64,000 nucleotides of DNA from positions 1 to 64,000 of the forward strand of contig NZ_LMDA01000026.1 of the NCBI RefSeq assembly GCF_001424985.1, in the 5' to 3' direction. Positions 8,119 to 15,736 of this stretch are shown piece by piece. The notes under the pieces were generated by a model that ran no database searches, had not been told where the DNA came from, and saw nothing but the letters and a program-made list of their open reading frames with translations. This DNA comes from Rhizobium sp. Root1212 (GTDB lineage Bacteria; Pseudomonadota; Alphaproteobacteria; Rhizobiales; Rhizobiaceae). The stretch's first letter is position 1, and each line of letters begins with the position of its first letter. The position numbers and the translations under genes are program-made.

Positions 8119-11100
8119 TCACATATCATACGTGGTATCCCTACCCAAGGGAAGCGCCGCGTTCTCTTGCAGGACGGCGCGGATCACCTGAAGCGGATGG
8201 GGAAGCCGGCGTCCCTCCATCAGCTTGGCCTGCGACCGGCAGGAATAGCCCGTCGCCATCACCACATCCGCCACGGTCGCGGCAAGCGCCGGCTGCCAGC
8301 TCATGGCGTAGAGCGTTTCGGACAGCCCGCGGTTGCGCACCTCGTGGCCGAAGGTACCCGCCATGCCGCAGCAGCCGGTTTCGCCGGTCGCGAGGTCCAT
8401 GCCTAATCTGGCGAAAACGGCCTGCCACTGGCCGGTAGCGGCCGGCGCGTTGCTGCGCTCGGTGCAATGGGCCATGAGCAGGACGCGCTTTTGTTTTCCA
8501 TTTTTGAGGGAGGGCAGGCGGTCGAGCATGGCGACCAGCCATTCCTGCGGCAGGAGGACACGGGTTTTCATTCCGGTGCCGGAATATTCGCTGCGGAAGG
8601 TGAGGGTCATCGACGGATCGATGCCGACCAGCGGTACGCCGGCTTCCGCCAGTCGATCGATGGCTGCGGCGGTGCGGCGGGCGGTTTTTTCGAAGCGGCC
8701 GAGATAGCCGTGCACATGCAGCGCCTTGCCGTTGACCAGCGGCGGCGCGATGAAGGGAGAAAGCCCGAGCAGCCGCGCCACCGCCACCGCATCGAGCAGC
8801 ACCTGCGGATCGAAATGCTCGGTAAAGGCATCCGGCACGAAGACGACGGCTCTGGCCCGCGCCGCCGCATCGAGGCGCGACAGCTCCGCCGGCGTTGCGA
8901 CGGGCACGTTCTGCCCGGCAAGCGTGCGGCGCAGGGACAGCGGCGGAAGAACGGGCATCGCCGTGAGGCCGGCCCGGCGCATCAAGGCCTGCCCCACCTG
9001 CGAACCGGCAACGACATTGTGGAGCGGCCGCATCCGCGCCATCAGCGGCAGGGTAGTTTCGATGGCGGCGACCAGCGGGTCCTTCAGCGGCCGCAGATAG
9101 CGCTGATAGTAGAGCGCGAGGAACTTGGCGCGGAAGGCTGGTACGCTGACCTTGACGGGACATTGCCCGGCGCAGGCCTTGCAGGCGAGGCAGCTGTCCA
9201 TCGCCGCGCGCACCTCATGGGAAAAATCATCGCGATTGGCGGGGTTGAGGCTGTTCCACAGCTGGTACACCCATCTAAGCGGATGCTGCCGCGCGGCCTC
9301 GCGGCGCGGATCGATGCCCTTCTCCGCAAGCCGCCGCAACCATTCGCGCATCAGGGAGGCGCGGCCCTTCGGGGATTGGCGCCGGTCGCGCGTCGCCTTG
9401 TAGGAGGGACACATGAGGCTGTCGGCATCGAAATCGAAGCAGGCGCCGTTGCCGTTGCAATAGGCGGCATTGTCGAAGGCGGCGCGGATGTCGTTGCCGA
9501 TCTGCCGGTCGAGCGTGCCGCGCAGCGGGATTTCGTCGATCTTCGGCAGCGCCTTGCCGGCGGGGGCGACGATCTTGCCGGGGTTGAGCTGGCCGAGCGG
9601 ATCGAAGGCGGCCTTGATTTCCTGCAGGCGCGGGTAGAGCGGCCCGAAGAATTCCGGCACATATTCCGAACGCACGCCCTTGCCGTGTTCGCCCCAGAGC
9701 ACGCCGCCATATTTGCGCGTCAACGACACAACGGCATCGCTGATGCGGCGGACCAATGCCGCATGCTCGAGACGGGTGAGATCGAGTGCCGGGCGCACAT
9801 GCAGCACGCCGGCATCGACATGGCCGAACATGCCGTAGGTAAGGCCTTCCCCATCGAGAACCGCCCGGAACTCGCGGATATAGGTGGCAAGATTTTCCGG
9901 CGGAACGGCGGTATCCTCGACGAAGGGTACGGGCCGGACCGGGCCATCGACATTGCCGAGCAGGCCCACCGCGCGCTTGCGCATCGTCCAGACGGCCTCG
10001 ATCTCCGCCTTGCCCAGCGTCGTCGTAAAACCCTTGCGGCCGGCAAAGGGGCTGCTTTGAAGCGCCACCGTTACGGCCGAAAGCTTTTCTGCCAGTTCCT
10101 GCGGCGTATCCGCCAGTATTTCGGTGATGTTGATGCCGTTTGCCGGACCATCGGCATCGTCGGGAAAAAAGGCAGCGATGCGGGGCCAGACGATATCGCC
10201 CTTGGCAAGCCGCAGCACCGTTTCGTCGATGGTCTCGACCGAGGCGACATCGAGCGCCACGAGATTGCGCGCGTCTTCGAGCGCGGCATTGAAGTTGTCG
10301 TAGCGGATGTTGACGAGCGCCGCGCAAGCCGGGATCGGCAGCAGGTTCAGCTCCGCCTCGGCAATCATCGCCAGTGTGCCCTCGGAGCCGCAGAGCACGG
10401 CGTTGAGGTCGAACCGGCCATCCTCGCGGACGAGGTGGGCAAGGTCGTAACCGGTCATGAAGCGGTTGAGTTTCGGGAAGATACGCTCGATATCGGCGCG
10501 GTCGTCCGTGGCGATGCGCGCGAGGGTGCGGTGGATCTCGCCGATCCGGTCGGGCCGGGTTTGCAGCGCCCGCAATTCCTCCTGGCACACCGGCCGGGAG
10601 GAGAAATCGGTGCCGTCGGTCAACACGACGCGCAGCCCCAGCACATGGTTGCTGGTCTTGCCGTAGAGGCACGAACCCTGGCCGCAGGCATCCGTCGAGA
10701 TCATGCCGCCGATCGTCGCCCGGTTGGAGGTCGAAAGCTCGGGCGCGAAGAACAGGCCGTGCGGCGCCAGCGCCTTGTTGAGCTGGTCCTTGACAACGCC
10801 GGCCTCCACCCGCGCGATGCGGCGCACGGGGTCGATGTCGAGGATGCGGTTCATATGCCGCGAGCAATCGACGACGATGCCGGATGTCAGCGACTGGCCG
10901 TTGGTGCCGGTGCCGCCGCCGCGCGGCGCAAGCGCCACACCGGAAAATTCGGGCACGGCAAGCGCCTGCGCAATGCGCTTCAGATCGGCAACGTTCTTCG
11001 GAAAGACAATGCCGGCCGGCTCGACCTGATAAATGGAATTGTCGGTGGAAAAGACATGACGGTCCGCCGCCGACGTGCCGATGTCGCCTTCGAAGCCGAA

Positions 11101-11184
11101 GCCCGGCAGAGAGCGCAGGAAAGCCTCGTTTGGCGAGAGCGCGCGTGGTTCGGTTCCAAGGCGGGGGATCATGGCGAGGTCCAA
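8119..11184 (-). CDS. FAD-linked oxidase fused to a 4Fe-4S domain, D-2-hydroxyglutarate dehydrogenase type (YdiJ-like)
   Basis: A 1021-aa flavoprotein. The N-terminal half is a PCMH-type FAD-binding domain (PEFSGVALAPRGGGTGTNGQ, IGGMISTDACGQGS) with an FAD-oxidase C-terminal domain. The second half carries the ferredoxin-like motif CLACKACAGQCPVKV and a CCG-type segment CCGMAGTFGHE. This two-part layout is that of YdiJ and bacterial D-2-hydroxyglutarate dehydrogenases, which oxidise 2-hydroxyacids and pass electrons to an electron transfer flavoprotein or quinone. The substrate is inferred; D-lactate or another D-2-hydroxyacid is possible. It is divergent from the SDR gene at 11271 across a short palindromic promoter region, and the GntR gene follows it. 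Confidence 0.85.
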   Translation of the reverse strand: MDLAMIPRLGTEPRALSPNEAFLRSLPGFGFEGDIGTSAADRHVFSTDNSIYQVEPAGIVFPKNVADLKRIAQALAVPEFSGVALAPRGGGTGTNGQSLTSGIVVDCSRHMNRILDIDPVRRIARVEAGVVKDQLNKALAPHGLFFAPELSTSNRATIGGMISTDACGQGSCLYGKTSNHVLGLRVVLTDGTDFSSRPVCQEELRALQTRPDRIGEIHRTLARIATDDRADIERIFPKLNRFMTGYDLAHLVREDGRFDLNAVLCGSEGTLAMIAEAELNLLPIPACAALVNIRYDNFNAALEDARNLVALDVASVETIDETVLRLAKGDIVWPRIAAFFPDDADGPANGINITEILADTPQELAEKLSAVTVALQSSPFAGRKGFTTTLGKAEIEAVWTMRKRAVGLLGNVDGPVRPVPFVEDTAVPPENLATYIREFRAVLDGEGLTYGMFGHVDAGVLHVRPALDLTRLEHAALVRRISDAVVSLTRKYGGVLWGEHGKGVRSEYVPEFFGPLYPRLQEIKAAFDPLGQLNPGKIVAPAGKALPKIDEIPLRGTLDRQIGNDIRAAFDNAAYCNGNGACFDFDADSLMCPSYKATRDRRQSPKGRASLMREWLRRLAEKGIDPRREAARQHPLRWVYQLWNSLNPANRDDFSHEVRAAMDSCLACKACAGQCPVKVSVPAFRAKFLALYYQRYLRPLKDPLVAAIETTLPLMARMRPLHNVVAGSQVGQALMRRAGLTAMPVLPPLSLRRTLAGQNVPVATPAELSRLDAAARARAVVFVPDAFTEHFDPQVLLDAVAVARLLGLSPFIAPPLVNGKALHVHGYLGRFEKTARRTAAAIDRLAEAGVPLVGIDPSMTLTFRSEYSGTGMKTRVLLPQEWLVAMLDRLPSLKNGKQKRVLLMAHCTERSNAPAATGQWQAVFARLGMDLATGETGCCGMAGTFGHEVRNRGLSETLYAMSWQPALAATVADVVMATGYSCRSQAKLMEGRRLPHPLQVIRAVLQENAALPLGRDTTYDM

Positions 11185-11208
11185 AAAAGGGCTTGTGCTT
11201 CACTTAAG

Positions 11209-11234
11209 TTGGCATATAAGTGATAACATGCCAA
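11209..11234. promoter_or_regulatory. Inverted repeat TTGGCAT-N12-ATGCCAA in the divergent promoter
   Basis: A perfect 7-bp inverted repeat lies between the FAD-linked oxidase gene and the divergent SDR gene. A palindromic ACTTAAGT at 11202-11209 abuts it. The spacing and position make it the likely operator of the neighbouring GntR regulator for both directions. Confidence 0.5.
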
Positions 11235-11270
11235 TATGGTGGCGCAACCGAAAATCGCGAGGTCGGAAAC

Positions 11271-12020
11271 GTGAAGAACCAGTCTGTTGTCATCGTCGGC
11301 GGCGCGTCCGGCCTCGGGCTCACCACGGCGAAGCTGATGATCGCGCATGGCGCGACGAAGATCGGCCTCATCGACCGCAACGAGGCGCTGCTGGCCGCCT
11401 CCGCTGCGGAGCTTGAGGCGCTGGGGGCGCAGGTCGCGACCGCCGTTGCCGATATTTCCCGCGCCGAAACGGCCCATGGCGGCTTCGAGGCGGTGGCCGC
11501 CAGGCTCGGCCGCATCCATGCGCTGGTCAACAGCGCCGCGATCTATCCGCGGAAAGCCATCCTTGAGATTTCCGACGAGGACTGGGACCTCGAAAACGCC
11601 ATCAACATCAAGGGCACCTATCACATGATGGTGGCGGCCGTGCGCCATATGCGCCAGTTCGTCAACGCGCCCGAAGTGACCGGCCGCATCGTCAACGTCA
11701 CCTCCGTCGATGCCTTCAAGGCGCATCCGCAGAATGCCCATTATGCCGCCACCAAGGCCGCCGTCGTCAGCCTCACCAAGTCCTTCGCGCAGGAATGCGC
11801 CGCGGACCAGATTCTGGTGAATTCGGTCGCACCGGCCGGCTTTGCCACCGACCGCGCCAAGGAACTCGGCTTCCTTCCGGAGCTTGCCAAGGCAAGCGCG
11901 CTCGGCCGCGCCGCCGAGCCCGTCGAAATGGCCGAATGGATCGTGATGATGGCATCGAGCCGCAACACCTATGCCACAGGCGAGAATGTGGTGATCAGCG
12001 GGGGCTACATCTATGTCTGA
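11271..12020 (+). CDS. Short-chain dehydrogenase/reductase
   Basis: A 249-aa classical SDR. The GTG start at 11271 is preferred because GAGGTCGG lies just upstream and the nucleotide-binding strand begins at once ([17 protein letters not shown]). A longer frame opening at 11220 would add an unlikely leader within the operator. NAD(P)-binding GGASGLG, the VNSAAIYPR segment and the active-site YAATK are present. The 3' end overlaps the next SDR by 8 bp, so the two are co-translated. The substrate is unknown; context suggests an alcohol or hydroxyacid connected with the 2-hydroxyacid dehydrogenase next door. Confidence 0.85.
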   Translation: MKNQSVVIVGGASGLGLTTAKLMIAHGATKIGLIDRNEALLAASAAELEALGAQVATAVADISRAETAHGGFEAVAARLGRIHALVNSAAIYPRKAILEISDEDWDLENAINIKGTYHMMVAAVRHMRQFVNAPEVTGRIVNVTSVDAFKAHPQNAHYAATKAAVVSLTKSFAQECAADQILVNSVAPAGFATDRAKELGFLPELAKASALGRAAEPVEMAEWIVMMASSRNTYATGENVVISGGYIYV

Positions 12021-12756
12021 CGCCTATCGCATTGCCGTCGTCACCGGCGCCACCAGCGGCATCGGCAAGGCCATCGTGCCGACCCTGCGCGCGCGCGGCC
12101 TCACCGTTTATGCCGTCGGCCGCAACCAAGCGCAGCTTGCCGAGCTTGCGGACAAGACCGGCGCGATCCCGGTGCAGGCGGACGTGCGCGATACCGCTGT
12201 TATTGCGCAGGCGCTCGAGGGTGTCGAGGTCGACGTGCTCGTCAACAATGCCGGCATCCTCTCGACCCGCGCCGCGTTTCAGGAGATCGATCCGGCCGAA
12301 ATCGACGCGATGATCGACGTCAATCTCAAGGCGCCGCTGCATCTGACGCGTGTCGTGCTGCCGGGCATGGTGGCGCGCAAGCGCGGCCACCTCATCTATA
12401 TCGGCTCCAGCGGCGGTCAGGCGCCCTACCCGAACATGGGGGCCTATGGCGCCTCCAAGGCCGGCCTCAGCCTGTTCTGCGACAACCTGCGCTGCGATCT
12501 GCTCGGCACCTCGGTCCGCGTCAGCGAAATCGTGCCCGGCCGCGTGCAGACGGAGCTTTATCGCAGCTCCATCGCCAACAATCAGGCGCAGGCCGTGCTG
12601 TATGACGGCTATCGGCCGATCCAGCCGGAGCATATCGCCCGTATCGTCGATGACGTGATCGCACTGCCGGTCTATGTCGACATCGCCCGCGTCGAGGTTT
12701 TCCCGACCGATCAGGCGACAGGCGGCGGAACGATGGTGAAATTCGAAGCGGAGTGA
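12013..12756 (+). CDS. Short-chain dehydrogenase/reductase
   Basis: A 247-aa classical SDR with TGATSGIGK cofactor motif, VNNAGIL, catalytic Ser in [15 protein letters not shown] and YGASK. It begins inside the last codons of the upstream SDR (8-bp overlap). The region after the active site ([15 protein letters not shown]) resembles YdfG/serine 3-dehydrogenase-like enzymes, but the substrate cannot be assigned. Two consecutive SDRs may carry out sequential oxidations in one pathway. Confidence 0.85.
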   Translation: MSDAYRIAVVTGATSGIGKAIVPTLRARGLTVYAVGRNQAQLAELADKTGAIPVQADVRDTAVIAQALEGVEVDVLVNNAGILSTRAAFQEIDPAEIDAMIDVNLKAPLHLTRVVLPGMVARKRGHLIYIGSSGGQAPYPNMGAYGASKAGLSLFCDNLRCDLLGTSVRVSEIVPGRVQTELYRSSIANNQAQAVLYDGYRPIQPEHIARIVDDVIALPVYVDIARVEVFPTDQATGGGTMVKFEAE

Positions 12757-12805
12757 GACACGGCGGGCCGCATTCGCTATACCGGACGGGAAGGGAGGGC
12801 GCGCC

Positions 12806-13003
12806 ATGGACAAGGACGCTGAAAAGCAGAAACACGACGGTAAGCCGGATCTCCTGCGGCATTATCGTCCTGTCGGGATACGCTCCGTCGTTGCCGCCCA
12901 GGCGATGATCCCGCGGCCCCGGCCGGACGCCACCTTTGAGGAGACCGCGCCGGAGATGGGCTTTGCGCTTCCCGCCGGTTTCCATAGTCCACCGGAGGAT
13001 TGA
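12806..13003 (+). CDS. Small protein of unknown function, translationally coupled to the ProC-like gene
   Basis: A 65-aa protein beginning MDKDAEKQKHDGKPDLLRHY. I do not recognise the family. It is hydrophilic, rich in Pro, Asp, Glu and Lys, with no signal peptide and no membrane segment. A GGGAGGG ribosome-binding site precedes the ATG. Its stop lies 3 bp before the TTG start of the next gene, and the ribosome-binding site of that gene lies within its last codons, which supports it being a real translated gene. Confidence 0.6.
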   Translation: MDKDAEKQKHDGKPDLLRHYRPVGIRSVVAAQAMIPRPRPDATFEETAPEMGFALPAGFHSPPED

Positions 13004-13006
13004 GAT

Positions 13007-13795
13007 TTGACATTCGGCTTTGTCGGCACGGGCAATATTACCGAGGCGATCGTAGCGGGCATTCTTGCCGGCGAAGGGCAAGGCCCGGATATCGTCGTAT
13101 CGCCGCGCTCGGCGGCGACGGCGGCGCGGCTTGCGGCGCTTTCTCCGAAGGTCCTCGTCGGCGAGGACAACCAGCATGTCGTCGATGCCGCCGACATGGT
13201 CTTCCTCGCCATCCGGCCCGATGTCGCGGAAGCGGTGGTGCGGGCGCTTCGATTCCGGCCGGGACAGCGGGTGGTGAGCCTCGTGGCAACCGTCGATCAT
13301 GCCGCCCTGCGGTCGTGGATCGATGTCCCGGTCGAGGTTGTGAGGGCCATCCCGCTGCCATTCGTGGCGACGCGCAGTGGCGTGACCGCGATCTTCCCGC
13401 CCGACCCGGCGGTGGAAGCGCTGTTTTCCGATCTCGGCACGGCGGTCGCCTGCGAGACGATCGAGGAATACGACCTGCTGGCGACGGCGAGCGCGCTGAT
13501 GGGCTCCTATTTCGGCATCATGGATCACGCCGTCGGCTGGCTCACGGCAAGGGGCATGCCGGAGACAAGCGCGCGGGCCTATCTCGCCTCGCTGTTTTCC
13601 AGCCTCTCGACGGTCGCGAAGCGTGATGCGTCAAGACCGCTGGAGGATTTGCGCCACGAATATTCGACCAAGGGCGGCCTCAACGAACAGATATTCACGC
13701 AGTTTCGCGAAGGTGGCGGTCTCGATGCCCTGACGCGGGGGCTGGACAGTGTCCTAGACCGTATTCGCACGAACGCGGCAAGGGCAAAGGAATAA
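13007..13795 (+). CDS. Pyrroline-5-carboxylate reductase family protein (ProC-like)
   Basis: A 262-aa NADP-dependent reductase-like protein. It starts MTFGFVGTGNITEAIVAGIL, a Rossmann motif typical of ProC/F420-dependent oxidoreductase folds. The all-helical C-terminal dimer domain contains MGSYFGIMDHAVGWL and EYSTKGGLNEQ, which corresponds to the ProC active-site loop. ProC reduces 1-pyrroline-5-carboxylate to proline. The enzyme differs enough from housekeeping ProC that a paralogue acting on another cyclic imine is possible. The start is TTG, 7 bp after a strong GGAGGA site; no in-frame ATG gives the full Rossmann strand. Confidence 0.8.
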   Translation: MTFGFVGTGNITEAIVAGILAGEGQGPDIVVSPRSAATAARLAALSPKVLVGEDNQHVVDAADMVFLAIRPDVAEAVVRALRFRPGQRVVSLVATVDHAALRSWIDVPVEVVRAIPLPFVATRSGVTAIFPPDPAVEALFSDLGTAVACETIEEYDLLATASALMGSYFGIMDHAVGWLTARGMPETSARAYLASLFSSLSTVAKRDASRPLEDLRHEYSTKGGLNEQIFTQFREGGGLDALTRGLDSVLDRIRTNAARAKE

Positions 13796-13804
13796 GGCAT
13801 GTCG

Positions 13805-13829
13805 CGCAAAAGCGTGCTGCGGTTTTGCG
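13805..13829. repeat. Short palindromic rhizobial repeat
   Basis: CGCAAAA (13805-13811) and TTTTGCG (13823-13829) form an inverted repeat around GCGTGCTGCGG. The unit starting GTCGCGCAAAAGCGTG resembles a small palindrome that is scattered between genes in Rhizobium and Agrobacterium genomes. Confidence 0.6.
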
Positions 13830-13963
13830 GTACGACGGGCGCGAAGCCGGATGAGGTGAAGTGCGCTAGGATTGCAAAGTGACCAACCAAAACGCTGTCG
13901 CCGTCGCCCGGTATGACGTATTGACCATGGTGGCAAAAACGAGAGCTTGAGGAGAAGGCCGCC

Positions 13964-14476
13964 ATGGCAGAAGAGCAGGACCCCCGCCGCCTGGAAATGA
14001 CCGTGCTGATGACGCCCGACATGGCCAATTTCAGCGGCAAGGTCCATGGCGGGGCGCTGCTCAACCTGCTCGACCGGGTGGCCTTTTCCTGCGCCTCGCG
14101 CTACTCGCAGCAATATGCGGTGACGCTGTCGGTGGATCAGGTGATGTTCAAGGAGCCGATCCATGTCGGCGAACTCGTCACCTTCCGCGCCTCGATCAAC
14201 CACACCGGCCGTACCTCCATGGAGGTCGGCATCCATGTGGAGGCGGAGAATATCCGCTCCGGTTATCGCCGGCACACCAATTCCTGCTATTTCACCATGG
14301 TCGCCGTTGACGATGCCGGGCGTCCCGTGCGGGTGCCGGAACTGAAGCCGACCGGCCCGGTGGATATCCGCCGCTACAAGGCGGCCGAGCTTCGCCGGAC
14401 GCTGCGGCGCGAGTTTGCCGAGCGGCTGGAAACGGTGGCTGCGACGGGGAAGGATGTCGAGAGGGATGGGGAGTAA
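13964..14476 (+). CDS. Acyl-CoA thioesterase, hotdog fold (YciA/ACOT family)
   Basis: A 170-aa cytoplasmic hotdog-fold enzyme that hydrolyses acyl-CoA to free acid and CoA. The motif NFSGKVHGGALLNLLDRVAF near residues 23-42 holds the conserved Gly-rich helix and the catalytic Asp. TLSVDQVMFKEPIHVGELV and YFTMVAVD complete the fold. It is 30-40 residues longer than a minimal YciA because of a charged helical tail (RRYKAAELRRTLRRE). A GAGGAGAAGG site precedes the ATG. It stands alone, so its physiological substrate is not indicated. Confidence 0.88.
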   Translation: MAEEQDPRRLEMTVLMTPDMANFSGKVHGGALLNLLDRVAFSCASRYSQQYAVTLSVDQVMFKEPIHVGELVTFRASINHTGRTSMEVGIHVEAENIRSGYRRHTNSCYFTMVAVDDAGRPVRVPELKPTGPVDIRRYKAAELRRTLRREFAERLETVAATGKDVERDGE

Positions 14477-14508
14477 GTGGCTGGTTGCTCCCGATTTCGA
14501 GCATCTTC

Positions 14509-14590
14509 ACCCTCCGTCGTCATCCTCCGGCCTGACCCGAGGACTTCACAGCCTCTCGCCAAAATGGGAGGGTGACGGATGCTCGGGTCA
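14509..14590. repeat. Nested inverted-repeat intergenic element
   Basis: Between the thioesterase and the kinase-like gene, CACCCTCC (14509-14516) pairs with GGAGGGTG (14567-14574) and TGACCCGAG (14533-14541) pairs with CTCGGGTCA (14582-14590). The TCATCCTCCGGCCTGACCCGAGG wording resembles a repeat common between alphaproteobacterial genes. The arms interleave, so two alternative hairpins are possible. A 29-codon open frame after it (14579-14668) is probably not a gene. Confidence 0.5.
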
Positions 14591-14673
14591 GAGCGTTCGC
14601 TTGACGGCATTGTCGATCCCGGCGCGGAGGCGGTGGTGCGGATGTTCGAAGCGCTCGCCGCGCGGTAGGCTTC

Positions 14674-15567
14674 TCAAATATCGGGATCGTCGAGCACGCG
14701 GGCGAGCGTGCTCCTGCCAAGCATGGCCATCGCCGGGTTGCTGAGGCGGTAGTACCAGACCAGTCCCATGGCCTGCTGGAAGGCCCAGGCGGCGCCACGG
14801 CTCCACTCGACATCGCCCGCGCCGAGCAGGGTGCGGATCATGCCGCGGCGCGTGCGGTCGAAGAGGTGCCAGGCCGCGACGAGATCGAGCGCCGGGTCTG
14901 CCGGCGCAAAGCCGCCGGTGTCGAGCACGCCGACAAGGGTTTCTCCGCGCACCAGCAGGTTTGCCGGGATGAGGTCGCCGTGGGTCATGCAGTCCGGACC
15001 GGCGCGCGGCAAGGTGCGCAGGCGGCTCCACAGCGCGCGAAGGCGCGGCACGTCAAGGAGGTCTCCGCTCTTCTGGAAACAGGTTTCCATCCAGGCATCG
15101 TGATCGGGAAGGTGGCCGCCCCGGCCTTTTCCCGAAAAGCGCAGGCTCCCGGTATCGACGCGGCGCAGATGCGCGATCAGGCTGGCGATATCCCGCGCGA
15201 AGACATCCGAAGAGCAAAGGCCGTCCGGCGTCGCGACGTCGCCCTCCAGCCAGCTCTGTAGCGACCAGGGCAGCGGGTAGCGAAGCCCCGGCGCGCCGAT
15301 GCCGAGCGGCAGCGGAGCGGCGAAGGGAGAATGTCGCGCAAACGCGGCCATGGCCTCGGCCTCGCGGCGCAGGATCGCCGCGCAGGCTTCCGGCTCGGCG
15401 TCGCGCAGCGGAAACCGCGCCGCGACCTCCCGGCCGACCCGAAAAATGCCATTCGTGGTACCGCCCGAGGCAAGGTGAACCACCGGCGCGTCGGCATAGT
15501 GCGGAAACTGGTCGCGGATCATCGAACGCGCGATGTCGGCGTCTATGGGCAGCTGGTCGTCATGCAT
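14674..15567 (-). CDS. Aminoglycoside phosphotransferase (APH) family kinase-like protein
   Basis: A 297-aa protein of the APH/choline kinase fold. The Brenner motif HGDLIPANLLV and the metal-binding VLDTGGFAPADPALDL are both present, so catalysis is plausible. The N-terminal lobe has GGTTNGIFRVG and an AARFPL lysine-equivalent segment. Family members phosphorylate aminoglycosides, macrolides, choline, homoserine or other small alcohols; nothing here proves antibiotic resistance. I chose the ATG at 15567 (MHDDQLPIDADIARSM); a longer frame would run into the promoter of the chemoreceptor. No good ribosome-binding site is visible. Confidence 0.75.
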   Translation of the reverse strand: MHDDQLPIDADIARSMIRDQFPHYADAPVVHLASGGTTNGIFRVGREVAARFPLRDAEPEACAAILRREAEAMAAFARHSPFAAPLPLGIGAPGLRYPLPWSLQSWLEGDVATPDGLCSSDVFARDIASLIAHLRRVDTGSLRFSGKGRGGHLPDHDAWMETCFQKSGDLLDVPRLRALWSRLRTLPRAGPDCMTHGDLIPANLLVRGETLVGVLDTGGFAPADPALDLVAAWHLFDRTRRGMIRTLLGAGDVEWSRGAAWAFQQAMGLVWYYRLSNPAMAMLGRSTLARVLDDPDI

Positions 15568-15736
15568 CTTAGGCGGGACATTCGACCACGCGGAGGCCGA
15601 ATGCAAGCTGCAACCCGGCAGGCGCCTGCGGGGCATGGATAACGGCACCCAACAAGTTGTTTCTAATTTTAATGATTGCTTAAATGAAGCCTGCAACGCT
15701 GATGCCTTCTATCCTCCCGAACAGCAAGGCATTCCG

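Noticed and set aside
8467-11223. A 918-codon plus-strand frame antisense to the FAD/4Fe-4S dehydrogenase
   Set aside because: No recognisable domain, and the opposite strand holds a complete enzyme with all motifs.
11220-11270. Upstream ATG start at 11220 for the first SDR
   Set aside because: It would begin inside the palindromic operator and add a leader unlike any SDR; the GTG at 11271 has a good ribosome-binding site.
14579-14668. A 29-codon frame downstream of the thioesterase, ending MFEALAAR
   Set aside because: It starts within the inverted-repeat element, has no ribosome-binding site and resembles no family; too short to support.
14674-15567. Antibiotic-resistance gene on a mobile element
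   Set aside because: No transposase, integron site or composition change nearby; the APH fold is shared with many metabolic kinases.
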